This document shows positions 35,171 to 44,804 of a DNA stretch of 64,000 nucleotides, one piece after another. Origin of the DNA: 62-47 sp044463945 (GTDB lineage Bacteria; Pseudomonadota; Alphaproteobacteria; Rhizobiales; Xanthobacteraceae). Where the stretch lies: contig JBIQLW010000021.1 of assembly GCA_044463945.1 (NCBI GenBank), forward strand, positions 1 to 64,000. The letters run 5' to 3'. The translations under genes were made by a program, and so were the position numbers. Numbering within the stretch: the stretch's first letter is position 1; every line of letters starts with the position of its first letter. Under the pieces are notes generated by a model. That model saw only the letters and a list, made by a program, of their open reading frames with translations. It made no database searches and was not told the DNA's origin.

Positions 35171-36217
35171 TCAACGGTGTCTGGCGGCGGACGATCGCCG
35201 GATCATCAGTTCGAAGCCGAGGTCCACCACCGGCGTTGCCGGGCGGTTGCCGGCGATCGCGTCCATCACCATCGTGATCGCGGTCTTGCCCATGTCGTAG
35301 CGGTTGGTGCGCACGCTGCTCAGCGGCGGCACGGCGGAGGCCATGTATTCCAGATCGTTGAAACCGACGATCGCCATATCCTCGGGCACCTGGATCTGGC
35401 GCCGCTGGCATTCGAACAGCGTTCCCAGCGCAAGGTCGTCATTGACGCAGAACACCGCGTCCATGTCGGACGCCTTCATCAGCAGGTCGGAGAACAGCGT
35501 GCCGCCCATGGTCACCGAGGTCGGTACCGGCGTCGTGATGACGAGGCGCGGATCGTACAGCGACGCGCGCTTCATGGCGTCGGTGTAGCCTTCGAGGCGA
35601 CGCTGCACGCGCGGGTCCATGCGCGCGCCAAGGAAACCGATCCGGCGGAAGTTCAGCGAGATGAGGTGGGAAATCGCGGCAAAAGCCGCGTCATTGTGCG
35701 AAAACCCCACCATCATGTCGACTGGCTCGGGGCCGATCTCCATGATCTGGACGATCGGGCAGTTCATCGCTTCAAGCACCGCGCGCGATTCTGGCGTCTG
35801 ATTGATGCCCGTCACCACCAGCCCCGCCGGTCGCTGCGCCTGAAACAGCCGCAGCAGTTTTTCCTCCTGCAGGATGCTGTAGTGCGTGTTGACCAACTGG
35901 ATCGAATAGCGGCTGCCTTCGGAGCCGTCATAGATGCCGCGCAGGACATCGGTAAAAACGTTGTTGGTGAACGAGGGGATCAGGACGCCGATCACTTCGG
36001 TGCGTCGCGAGGCGAGCGCGCGCGCCGCGAGGTCGGGCACATAGCCGAGCTGGCGCGCGGCGTTCTCGACGCGCTCGCGCTTGGCCGGCGACAGCGCCTC
36101 GGGATTGCGGAAGAACCGGGACGCGGTGATGGGACTGACCCCGGCGAGTTCTGCAACCTCCGTGAGCCTCACCTTTCCGGAACTGGTCCGCGCCCGTGCC
36201 ATGCCCGCTGATAACAT
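35171..36217 (-). CDS. LacI family transcriptional regulator
   Basis: DNA-binding repressor of 348 residues. The N-terminal helix-turn-helix is VRLTEVAELAGVSPITASRFF with the hinge YVPDLAARALASRRT. A periplasmic-binding-protein-like sensor domain follows (IGVLIPSFTNNVF, RIGFLGARMD, VFCVNDDLALG, VGFNDLEYM). Starts at 36217 and 36202 are possible; neither has a strong Shine-Dalgarno. It lies between the xylD arm and the ABC transporter arm. Shared operator sites in front of both arms make it the probable repressor of the island, with sugar or sugar acid as inducer. Confidence 0.9.
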   Translation of the reverse strand: MLSAGMARARTSSGKVRLTEVAELAGVSPITASRFFRNPEALSPAKRERVENAARQLGYVPDLAARALASRRTEVIGVLIPSFTNNVFTDVLRGIYDGSEGSRYSIQLVNTHYSILQEEKLLRLFQAQRPAGLVVTGINQTPESRAVLEAMNCPIVQIMEIGPEPVDMMVGFSHNDAAFAAISHLISLNFRRIGFLGARMDPRVQRRLEGYTDAMKRASLYDPRLVITTPVPTSVTMGGTLFSDLLMKASDMDAVFCVNDDLALGTLFECQRRQIQVPEDMAIVGFNDLEYMASAVPPLSSVRTNRYDMGKTAITMVMDAIAGNRPATPVVDLGFELMIRRSSAARHR

Positions 36218-36242
36218 GGCCGTTTCAACAAAGAAATGATTA

Positions 36243-36270
36243 TTGACAGCGCTACCACGCCATTGATAAT
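36243..36270 (+). promoter_or_regulatory. ABC-transporter promoter overlapped by LacI-type operator B
   Basis: A near-consensus promoter: TTGACA at 36243-36248, 16-base spacer, GATAAT at 36265-36270. The operator-like TGACAGCGCTACCA occupies 36244-36257, covering the -35 box and most of the spacer, the classic layout for repression by steric block. It lies 127 bases upstream of the ATPase gene start and 26 bases from the divergent LacI gene start, so it may also give autoregulation. Confidence 0.75.
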
Positions 36271-36396
36271 GGCGCCTCAGGCAGGGACAATGCCCGCACC
36301 TCAGCACTCATGCGCGACATTGCGCGCGTGACGTTGAAAAGACCGAAGCCTCAACGGCAGTTGCCGGATGACGCCGAAACAAAAGGGATGGAAGCA

Positions 36397-37458
<1,062 letters not shown>

Positions 37459-37530
37459 GGGGGCGCGGGCCTGATCGACCATCGCCAAACAAAATTAAAA
37501 TCGAAGACGACCATCGGGAGGAAAAGAGAA

Positions 37531-38853
37531 ATGACCACATTCACGCCAGACCGCCGCTCTCTGCTCAAAGGCGGCGCTGCTGCTGCGGCCGCCATTTCGA
37601 CGATGTCGGCGGAGCAACTGCTTGGCTTCGCCAAGGCATGGGCCGCCGACGCCAAGTGGAAGCCGGAGGCCGGCGCCAAGATCAACCTTTTGCGCTGGAA
37701 GCGCTTCGTCGAGGCGGAAGACGTCGCCTTCATGAAGATGATCGAGGCGTTCCAGAAGGCGACCGGCGTTCAGGTCAACGTCTCCAACGAATCCTACGAC
37801 GACATCCAGCCCAAGGCGTCGGTGGCTGCCAACACCGGGCAGGGCCTCGACATGGTGTGGGGGCTCTATTCGCTGCCATTCCTGTTTCCGAACAAGTGTC
37901 TCGATGTCTCCGATGTCGCCAAGTATCTCGGCGACAAGTACGGCGGCTGGACGGATTCGGCGCAGGCGTTCGGCAAGCTCGGCAACAAGTGGATCGGCAT
38001 CCCCGTCGCCACCACCGGCGCGCTGGTCGCCTATCGCAAGAGCGCCGCGGAGAAGGCGGGCTTCAAGGAGTTTCCCAAGGACCTTGCCGGCTTCGCCGAA
38101 CTGGTCAAGGGCATGAACAAGAACGGCACCCCGGCCGGCATGGCGCTGGGCCACGCCTCGGGCGATGCCAACACCTGGCTGCACTGGGCCTTGTGGGCGC
38201 ACGGTGGCTACCTGATCGACAAGAACAACAAGGTCACCATCAACTCGCCGGAGACGGCGAAGTCGCTGGAATACGTCAAGGGTCTGTATGAGAACTTCAT
38301 TCCCGGCACCGCGTCGTGGAACGACAGCAACAACAACAAGGCGTATATCGCCGGCCAGCTCTACCTCACGGTGAACGGCATCTCGGTCTACGTCACGGCC
38401 AAGAAGGAAAATCCGGCGATGGCCGAGGATACCTTCCATGCCAATCTGCCGCTCGGCGTCGACGGCAAGCTGCGCGAACTGCATCTGGCGTTCCCGATGC
38501 TGATCTTCACCTTCAGCAAGTTCCCGAACGCCTGCAAGGCGCTGACCGCGTTCATGCTGGAGGCCGACCAGTTCAACCCGTGGGTCGAGGCCGCGCAGGG
38601 CTACCTGTCGCCGTTCCTCAAGGCTTACGACGCCAACCCGATCTGGACGGCGGACCCGAAGAACCTGCTGTATCGGGACGTCGCCAAGAACGCGCTGACG
38701 CCGGCCGGCGTCGGCCAGCTCAACGAGGCGGCGGCGGCGGCGATCGCCGACTTCATCGTGGTCGATATGTACGCCAACTACTGCACCGGGCGCGAGGATC
38801 TGAAGGGCGCGATGGCGTCCGCCGAGCGTCAGGCCAAGCGCATCTATCGCTGA
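37531..38853 (+). CDS. ABC transporter sugar-binding protein, family 1, Tat-exported
   Basis: Extracytoplasmic binding protein of 440 residues. The N-terminus holds a twin-arginine signal (DRRSLLKGGAAAAAAIS) with cleavage near AWAADA, so it is exported folded. The mature part has the family 1 layout: INLLRWKRFVEAEDVAFMKM, ANTGQGLDMVWGLYSLPF, GIPVATTGALVAYRK and AYIAGQLYLTVNGISVY. A GGGAGGAAAAGAG ribosome site precedes ATG 37531. It is encoded between the ATPase and permease genes. The ligand is unknown; family 1 proteins of this operon type bind sugars, polyols or sugar acids. Confidence 0.9.
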   Translation: MTTFTPDRRSLLKGGAAAAAAISTMSAEQLLGFAKAWAADAKWKPEAGAKINLLRWKRFVEAEDVAFMKMIEAFQKATGVQVNVSNESYDDIQPKASVAANTGQGLDMVWGLYSLPFLFPNKCLDVSDVAKYLGDKYGGWTDSAQAFGKLGNKWIGIPVATTGALVAYRKSAAEKAGFKEFPKDLAGFAELVKGMNKNGTPAGMALGHASGDANTWLHWALWAHGGYLIDKNNKVTINSPETAKSLEYVKGLYENFIPGTASWNDSNNNKAYIAGQLYLTVNGISVYVTAKKENPAMAEDTFHANLPLGVDGKLRELHLAFPMLIFTFSKFPNACKALTAFMLEADQFNPWVEAAQGYLSPFLKAYDANPIWTADPKNLLYRDVAKNALTPAGVGQLNEAAAAAIADFIVVDMYANYCTGREDLKGAMASAERQAKRIYR

Positions 38854-38965
38854 GCGATAGCCTCGGCCGGCGCGGAGCGTGATCCGCGCCGGCCGGTCGC
38901 GGCGCAAGGTGCGTCCGGTTTAACAGCAAACGACCGCTTCTCGTGGCGGTCCAGGTTGCCGAACA

Positions 38966-39928
38966 ATGAGCAGCACGGTTCAGACATCGTTGCCGGCGCC
39001 GGTTGAGGACACCTCGCTCGCGGCGCGCTGGCAGCAGTTGCACGCCAACCGCAACTGGCAGGCGGCGTGGTTCATGCTGCCGACAGCGGCGTTCCTGCTC
39101 CTGTTCCTGGCCTATCCGCTGGGGCTCGGCATCTGGATGAGTTTCACCGACGAGCGCATCGGCCGTCCGGGGATTTTCGTCGGGCTCGAAAACTACGAAT
39201 GGCTGTGGGACGATTCCGTCTTCTGGCTCTCGGTGTTCAACACGCTGCTCTACACCATCGTCGCCAGCATCATCAAATTCGCGGTCGGCCTCTATCTGGC
39301 GCTGCTGCTCAACCGCCACATGCCGTTCAAGGCGATGATCCGCGCCGTGGTGCTGCTGCCGTTCATCGTGCCGACGGTGCTGTCGGCGATCGCGTTCTGG
39401 TGGATCTACGATACTCAGTTCTCGATCATCTCGTGGTCGCTGGTGAAACTCGGCATCATCAGCGAGAACATCAATTTTCTTGGCGAAACCAACTGGGCGC
39501 GCGCCAGCGTCATTTTCGCCAATATCTGGCGCGGCGTGCCGTTTGTCGCCATCACGCTGCTGGCGGGCCTGCAAACCGTGTCGCCCTCGCTCTACGAGGC
39601 GGCGACGCTCGACGGTGCCACCAACTGGCAGCGCTTCCGCTACGTCACTTATCCGCTGCTGACGCCGATCATCGCGGTGGTGATGACGTTCTCGGTGCTG
39701 TTCACCTTCACCGACTTCCAGTTGATCTGGGCTCTGACCCGCGGCGGCCCGGTGAACGCCACCCATCTGATGGCGACCTTGAGCTATCAGCGCGGCATCC
39801 TCTCCGGGCGGCTCGGGGAGGGTGCGGCGATCGCCACCGCGATGATCCCGTTCCTGCTCGCGGCCATCGCCATATCGTGGTTCGGGATGCAGCGCCGCAA
39901 GTGGCAGCAGGGGAGCGACAATGACTGA
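38966..39928 (+). CDS. sugar ABC transporter permease (MalF/UgpA type)
   Basis: Inner-membrane permease of 320 residues with about six helices. The cytoplasmic EAA loop that docks with the ATPase is present as YEAATLDGATNWQRFRYVTYPLL (EAA-x3-G-x9-I/L-x-L-P type). The first helix is WFMLPTAAFLLLFLAYPLGLGIWMSF. It overlaps the next permease gene by eight bases, as usual for such pairs. Part of the LacI-controlled operon. Confidence 0.92.
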   Translation: MSSTVQTSLPAPVEDTSLAARWQQLHANRNWQAAWFMLPTAAFLLLFLAYPLGLGIWMSFTDERIGRPGIFVGLENYEWLWDDSVFWLSVFNTLLYTIVASIIKFAVGLYLALLLNRHMPFKAMIRAVVLLPFIVPTVLSAIAFWWIYDTQFSIISWSLVKLGIISENINFLGETNWARASVIFANIWRGVPFVAITLLAGLQTVSPSLYEAATLDGATNWQRFRYVTYPLLTPIIAVVMTFSVLFTFTDFQLIWALTRGGPVNATHLMATLSYQRGILSGRLGEGAAIATAMIPFLLAAIAISWFGMQRRKWQQGSDND

Positions 39929-40832
39929 TCGCCTGATGCAGAAGGCGCCCGCGGCGCCGCTCGCGAAAAATGACGACACCGAGGGCATGAGCTACCTCGA
40001 AAGCCTGCCGCAGCGGCTGATCACGCTTTACCTGCCGCTGTCGATCATCGTCATTATCCTGCTGTTCCCGTTCTACTGGATGGCGATCACCGCGATCAAA
40101 CCGGACGAGCAGTTGATCGACATGGAGACGTACAGCCCGTTCTGGGTTGTGGCGCCGACCTTCAAGCACATCACCAAGCTGCTATTGGAGACGGAGTATC
40201 CGCGCTGGCTGTGGAACACGATGTATGTCGCGGCGGGGGCCACCTTCCTGTCGATCGTCGCCAGCGTGCTCGCGGCCTATGCCATCGTCCGGCTGCGCTT
40301 CAAGGGGGCGGATGCGGTGGGAGCGGCGATCTTCCTCGCCTATCTGGTGCCGCCGGCGATCCTGTTCATCCCGCTCGCCTCGGTGATCCAGGCTTACGGG
40401 CTGTTCGACTCGCCGCTGTCGCTGATCCTGGTCTATCCGACACTGTTGATCCCGTTCTCGACCTGGCTCCTGATGGGCTATTTCCGTACCATCCCGTTCG
40501 AGCTTGAGGAATGCGCGCTGATCGATGGCGCCTCGCGCTGGCAGATCCTCACCAAGATCGTGATTCCGCTGTCGGTGCCGGGGCTGATCTCGGCGTTCAT
40601 CTTCTGCTTCACGCTGTGCTGGAACGAGTTCATCTACGCGCTGACCTTCCTGCAATCGACGCCGAACAAGACGGTGCCGGTCGCCATCGTCAACGAGTTC
40701 GTCGATGGCGACATCTACAAGTGGGGCTCGCTGATGGCGGGAGCGCTGATCGGCTCGCTGCCGCTGGTGATCCTTTATGCCTTCTTTGTCGAGCACTATG
40801 TTTCGGCGATGACCGGCGCGGTGAAGGAGTGA
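39921..40832 (+). CDS. sugar ABC transporter permease (MalG/UgpE type)
   Basis: Second permease subunit, 303 residues with six predicted helices. The EAA loop reads LEECALIDGASRWQILTKIVIPLS. The N-terminus carries about 30 polar residues before the first helix (LYLPLSIIVIILLFPFYWMAI). The periplasmic KPDEQLIDMETYSPF loop is typical for MalG-like proteins. It completes a one-ATPase, two-permease, one-binding-protein importer of the CUT1 class. The stop is followed after 54 bases by the dehydrogenase gene of the same operon. Confidence 0.92.
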   Translation: MTDRLMQKAPAAPLAKNDDTEGMSYLESLPQRLITLYLPLSIIVIILLFPFYWMAITAIKPDEQLIDMETYSPFWVVAPTFKHITKLLLETEYPRWLWNTMYVAAGATFLSIVASVLAAYAIVRLRFKGADAVGAAIFLAYLVPPAILFIPLASVIQAYGLFDSPLSLILVYPTLLIPFSTWLLMGYFRTIPFELEECALIDGASRWQILTKIVIPLSVPGLISAFIFCFTLCWNEFIYALTFLQSTPNKTVPVAIVNEFVDGDIYKWGSLMAGALIGSLPLVILYAFFVEHYVSAMTGAVKE

Positions 40833-40886
40833 TATTGCGGACCCGCTCGCGGCAATATCGAACCAAAAGCAATAAGGAGTTGGGTC

Positions 40887-41873
40887 TTGCACATTCTGGT
40901 TCTTGGCGCCGCCGGCATGGTCGGCCGCAAGCTGGTGGAGCGGCTGGTCCGCGACGGCCGCCTCGGCAACCGCGAGATCACGCGGCTGACCTTGCAGGAC
41001 GTCGTCGCGCCGCAAAATCCGGCCGGCAACGCCATCCCGACCGCGCTCGTCACCAGCGATTTCGCCGATCCCGGCACCGCCGCACCGCTGGTGGCGGAGC
41101 GGCCCGACGTGATCTTCCATCTCGCGGCCATCGTCTCGGGCGAGGCCGAGGTCGAATTCGACAAGGGCTACCGCATCAATCTCGACGGCACCCGCCATCT
41201 GATCGAGGCGATCCGCGCGCTTGGTGGCGGTTACAAGCCGCGGCTGGTGTTCACCTCGTCGGTCGCGGTGTTCGGCGCGCCGTTTCCCGACAAGATCGGC
41301 GACGAGTTTTTTCTCACCCCGCTCACCAGTTACGGCACCCAGAAGGCGATCTGCGAGTTGCTGCTGGCCGACTATACCCGCAAGGGTTTTCTCGACGGCA
41401 TCGGCATCCGGCTGCCGACCATCTGCGTGCGGCCGGGCAAACCCAACAAGGCGGCGTCCGGCTTCTTCTCCAACATCATCCGCGAGCCGCTTGCGGGAGA
41501 GGAGGCGGCGTTGCCGGTATCGGAGGACGTGCGGCACTGGCACGCCTCGCCGCGTTCGGCTGTGGGTTTCCTGATCCACGCCGGCACCATGGATACCGAA
41601 GCGATGGGTGCGCGCCGCAGTCTTAGTATGCCAGGGCTCTCGGCCACCGTCGGGGAGCAGATCGCGGCGCTGGAGCGGGTCGCCGGCAAGAATGTCGTGG
41701 CCCGCATCCGACGCGAGCCCGATCCGGCGATCATCCGCATCGTCGATGGCTGGCCGCGTCAGTTCGATACCGCGCGGGCGCTAAAACTCGGCTTCACGAC
41801 GGCGGAAAAGACCTTCGACGACATCATCCGCATCCATATCGAGGATGAACTGGGCGGAACCTTTGTGGCGTGA
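40887..41873 (+). CDS. denD: NAD-dependent epimerase/dehydratase, D-erythronate dehydrogenase-like
   Basis: Extended SDR of 328 residues. The Rossmann motif is LVLGAAGMVGRKLVERL; the catalytic Ser-Thr region is FTSSVAVFG and Y-x3-K is YGTQK. RLPTICVRPGKPNKAASGF and SEDVRHWHASPRSAVGF match the DenD (D-erythronate dehydrogenase) subgroup, which oxidises a four-carbon sugar acid. The start is TTG 40887, supported by AAGGAG at 40874-40879. It is the last gene of the LacI-controlled plus-strand operon. The kinase and isomerase genes that follow denD in the known pathway are not here, so the substrate may differ. Confidence 0.8.
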   Translation: MHILVLGAAGMVGRKLVERLVRDGRLGNREITRLTLQDVVAPQNPAGNAIPTALVTSDFADPGTAAPLVAERPDVIFHLAAIVSGEAEVEFDKGYRINLDGTRHLIEAIRALGGGYKPRLVFTSSVAVFGAPFPDKIGDEFFLTPLTSYGTQKAICELLLADYTRKGFLDGIGIRLPTICVRPGKPNKAASGFFSNIIREPLAGEEAALPVSEDVRHWHASPRSAVGFLIHAGTMDTEAMGARRSLSMPGLSATVGEQIAALERVAGKNVVARIRREPDPAIIRIVDGWPRQFDTARALKLGFTTAEKTFDDIIRIHIEDELGGTFVA

Positions 41874-41883
41874 GGGGGGTGTC

Positions 41884-42495
41884 TCATCGCTGGCTGAAAG
41901 CGAGTTGCGCCGCGAGGCCGGCGAAAGCAGTGGCAACCCCGCGTCGCATCCAGGTCTGAACTGAAGCGCTGGAGATGACATGCCGTCGGACAGCGGCGGC
42001 AAAGGCTCCGTAGGCGGCGAAGATCGCGAAGGTCAGCGCCATGAACACCAGGCTCAGTTCGAGCATCCGGCTGACAGGCGACGCTTCATCCATTCTCACG
42101 AATTGCGGCAGGAAGGCGAAGAAGAAAATCGAGAGCTTGGGATTGAGCAGGTTGATGAGAATCGCTGAAACGATCACCTGCCGGGCACCTTTGCCGCACG
42201 TCTCGTCATTCAGGCTGAGCATTCCGCGATCACGGAACATCGCCCAGGCCATGGAGAGCAGGTAGGCGACGCCGAGATATTTGAGAATTTGAAACGCCAG
42301 CGCGCTCGTATGAAGCAGTGCGGCCAACCCGCTGATCGCCGCCAGCATATGGGGGACGATGCCGAGCGTGCAGCCAAAGGCGGCAACGAGGCTCGCGCGT
42401 GTTCCGCTAGAGAGGCCGGCCGCCACCGTATAGATCGCGCCGGTGCCGGGCGACGCGATGATGACCAGAGAGGTCAGGAGAAATTCCGGCGTCAT
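41884..42495 (-). CDS. LysE/RhtB family amino acid exporter
   Basis: Inner-membrane exporter of 203 residues with about six helices. The N-terminal SPGTGAIYTVAAGLSSGTRAS is the conserved first motif (PGP in many members; here SPGTG). NLLNPKLSIFFFAFLPQFV is the second. The start is placed at ATG 42495 (MTPEFLLTS); an ATG at 42510 lies inside the inverted repeat. It is encoded directly downstream of an AraC regulator on the same strand. It converges on denD with a ten-base gap and is not part of the sugar island. Confidence 0.88.
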   Translation of the reverse strand: MTPEFLLTSLVIIASPGTGAIYTVAAGLSSGTRASLVAAFGCTLGIVPHMLAAISGLAALLHTSALAFQILKYLGVAYLLSMAWAMFRDRGMLSLNDETCGKGARQVIVSAILINLLNPKLSIFFFAFLPQFVRMDEASPVSRMLELSLVFMALTFAIFAAYGAFAAAVRRHVISSASVQTWMRRGVATAFAGLAAQLAFSQR

Positions 42496-42507
42496 GGCGG
42501 TTCCATT

Positions 42508-42537
42508 CATTTGGCTCGATTGTTTTCGAGCCAAATG
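42508..42537. promoter_or_regulatory. perfect 11-bp inverted repeat upstream of lysE
   Basis: CATTTGGCTCG at 42508-42518 and its exact complement CGAGCCAAATG at 42527-42537, separated by ATTGTTTT. It lies 12 bases upstream of the exporter start and 39 bases past the AraC gene stop. It could be an operator, an attenuating hairpin in the lysE leader, or a terminator for the AraC gene. No T-run follows on the minus strand. Confidence 0.65.
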
Positions 42538-42576
42538 CGCAGTGCCGCCTCGTTTCGTCTTGAAGGAAATTGCAGC

Positions 42577-43386
42577 TCAGTTCATCGCGGCGGCATAGAG
42601 CCCGGGCGACATGCCATAGGTGCGGACGAACAGCCGGGTCATGTGGCTTTGGTCCGCGAAGCCGGCCGCCTGCGCGGTGTCGGCGAGGGTTGCGCCTTCC
42701 GCGATCATCTTTCGCGCCGTCTGGAGCCGACGCTGGACGAGATAAGCATGTGGCGTGAGACCGGTCGCCTTCGAGAAGCCCCGCACAAGCTGGAATTGGC
42801 TGACACCGCCGATTGCGGCCAGCTCGCCGAGCGACAGGGGCGTGGACGGGTCATCGTCGATCCGCATACGCGCCCGCTCGATTCCCTTGGGCACTCCGGG
42901 CCGCTGCTCCCGGTCGCGATGGTCGATGAGCCGCGTCAGCAGCAGAAGCAGGTTTTCGCGTCGCTCAATTTCGCTGTATCCGCCGTGCGGGTCGGTCATC
43001 GCGCGAAACAGGGACAGGAAGCGCGCCGCCGATCCCGGATCGCGCATCGCAGGGTACGAAAGTTCTGCGCCGCCGGCGCAGCCTTCCGTCAGGGCATGAA
43101 TTGGACCGGCTAAGGCCGCTGGATCGAAATAGAGCATCCGCCATGCGCGGCCGCTCTCTCCGAGCGGCGAGCCGTCATGCACCTCGCCGGGATTGACCGT
43201 AATGACGTCTCCCGCCTCGGCCTCGACCGTTCCGCGTCCGCTCGCGGATTTCTGCGCGCCGCGCAGGATGACGCCGATCCCGAACTGGTCGTGGGTGTGC
43301 CGGCCGAACGCATGAGACGTATCGGCCGAAACCGCGTCCACGCCTTTCATCCCGCAACGGGTTATCTTGAACTGTCCTTTTGTCAT
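42577..43386 (-). CDS. AraC family transcriptional regulator
   Basis: Regulator of 269 residues with an N-terminal cupin-like ligand domain (HAFGRHTHDQFGIGVILRGAQ, GDVITVNPGEVHDG). The C-terminal AraC-type DNA-binding domain has two helix-turn-helix units: LSLGELAAIGGVSQFQLVRGF and TLADTAQAAGFADQSHMTRLF. ATG 43386 gives MTKGQFKITRCG; a much longer open frame upstream has no coding look. It is followed on the same strand by a LysE exporter gene after a perfect inverted repeat, a common regulator-exporter pairing. The inducer is probably an amino acid, by analogy only. Confidence 0.88.
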   Translation of the reverse strand: MTKGQFKITRCGMKGVDAVSADTSHAFGRHTHDQFGIGVILRGAQKSASGRGTVEAEAGDVITVNPGEVHDGSPLGESGRAWRMLYFDPAALAGPIHALTEGCAGGAELSYPAMRDPGSAARFLSLFRAMTDPHGGYSEIERRENLLLLLTRLIDHRDREQRPGVPKGIERARMRIDDDPSTPLSLGELAAIGGVSQFQLVRGFSKATGLTPHAYLVQRRLQTARKMIAEGATLADTAQAAGFADQSHMTRLFVRTYGMSPGLYAAAMN

Positions 43387-43606
43387 CGCTGCGACGCTAC
43401 CTCGCAATGGTAACCCGGACCATGCGAAACCCGGCAACCGGCGCGGAGCCTTCAGCCATGCCGATCCCGCATTGCCCGTCTTGGCCGGAATCCTCTTGCG
43501 CTGCGGCAGGAGTTGTCCCAAACCAATACCAATGCGGCCGGGCGCCAGCGCGGCCCGCGGGTCCACTCGGGACATCACAGGTTCGGGACAGCACAGGAAG
43601 GCAGCC

Positions 43607-44776
43607 ATGACAGCCAGTATCGTGGGATGGGCGCACACCCCGTTCGGGAAATTCGACGCGGAGACAGTGGAGAGCCTGGTGGTCCGCGCCGCCAACGAGG
43701 CGTTGGCCGATGCCGGCATCTCGGCGGCCGACGTTGACGAGATCGTGCTCGGCCACTTCAACGCCGGCTTCTCGCCGCAGGACTTCACCGCGGCGCTGGT
43801 GTTGCAGGCCGATCCGAAGCTGCGTTTCAAGCCGGCGACGCGCGTCGAGAACGCCTGCGCCACCGGTTCGGCGGCGGTGCATCAGGGTATCCGCGCCATC
43901 GCCGCCGGCGCCGCGCGCATCGTGCTGGTGGTCGGCGTCGAGCAGATGACCCGCACGCCGGGCCCGGAGATCGGCAAGAATCTGCTGCGCGCCTCCTATC
44001 TGCCGGAGGACGGCGACACGCCGGCGGGTTTCGCCGGGGTGTTCGGCAAGATCGCGCAAGCCTATTTCCAGAAATATGGCGACCAGTCCGACGCGCTGGC
44101 GATGATCGCCGCCAAGAACCACAAGAACGGCGTCGCCAACCCTTACGCGCAGATGCGCAAGGATTTCGGCTTCGAGTTCTGCCGCGCCGAGAGCGAGAAG
44201 AATCCGTTCGTCGCCGGCCCGCTGAAGCGCACCGACTGCTCGCTGGTGTCGGACGGCGCGGCCGCGCTGGTGCTGACCGATACCGAGACCGCCAAATCCA
44301 TGGGCAAGGCGGTCAACATCCGCGCCACCGCCCACGCGCAGGATTTCCTGCCGATGTCGAAGCGCGACATTCTCGATTTCGAGGGCTGCACGGTCGCGTG
44401 GCAGCGTGCGCTGCAATCGGCCGGCGTCTCGCTGTCGGACCTGTCGTTCGTCGAGACCCATGACTGCTTCACCATCGCCGAGCTGATCGAATACGAGGCG
44501 ATGGGGCTGACGCCGAAGGGGCAGGGCGCGCGCGCCATCAAGGAAGGCTGGACCCAGAAGGATGGCAAGCTGCCGATCAATCCGTCCGGCGGGCTCAAGG
44601 CCAAGGGCCACCCGATCGGCGCGACCGGCGTCTCGATGCACGTTCTCACCGCGATGCAGCTTCTGGGGCAGGCCCCGGAGGGGATGCAGATCAAGGATGC
44701 GACGCTGGGCGGCGTGTTCAACATGGGCGGCGCAGCGGTCGCCAACTACGTCTCGTTGCTGGAGCCGGCGAAGTAA
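43607..44776 (+). CDS. thiolase domain protein (SCP2-type acetyl-CoA acyltransferase)
   Basis: Thiolase-fold enzyme of 389 residues. The nucleophile is Cys84 in VENACATGSAAVHQG. The second half has HDCFTIAELIEYEAMG and GGLKAKGHPIGATG, the SCP2/SCPx-type arrangement rather than the classical bacterial FadA pattern. AGGAAG precedes ATG 43607. It opens a plus-strand operon with an acyl-CoA ligase, an acyl-CoA dehydrogenase and an NDP-forming CoA ligase, so a thiolytic cleavage step in breakdown of a branched or unusual acid is likely. Confidence 0.88.
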   Translation: MTASIVGWAHTPFGKFDAETVESLVVRAANEALADAGISAADVDEIVLGHFNAGFSPQDFTAALVLQADPKLRFKPATRVENACATGSAAVHQGIRAIAAGAARIVLVVGVEQMTRTPGPEIGKNLLRASYLPEDGDTPAGFAGVFGKIAQAYFQKYGDQSDALAMIAAKNHKNGVANPYAQMRKDFGFEFCRAESEKNPFVAGPLKRTDCSLVSDGAAALVLTDTETAKSMGKAVNIRATAHAQDFLPMSKRDILDFEGCTVAWQRALQSAGVSLSDLSFVETHDCFTIAELIEYEAMGLTPKGQGARAIKEGWTQKDGKLPINPSGGLKAKGHPIGATGVSMHVLTAMQLLGQAPEGMQIKDATLGGVFNMGGAAVANYVSLLEPAK

Positions 44777-44804
44777 GCCGGCTTTCGCGGCGGGAGGGCC
44801 GATC

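Noticed and set aside
43387..43863. Longer AraC-family protein starting at 43863
   Set aside because: The extra N-terminus has no similarity to a ligand domain and runs antisense into the thiolase gene; ATG 43386 gives a normal length.
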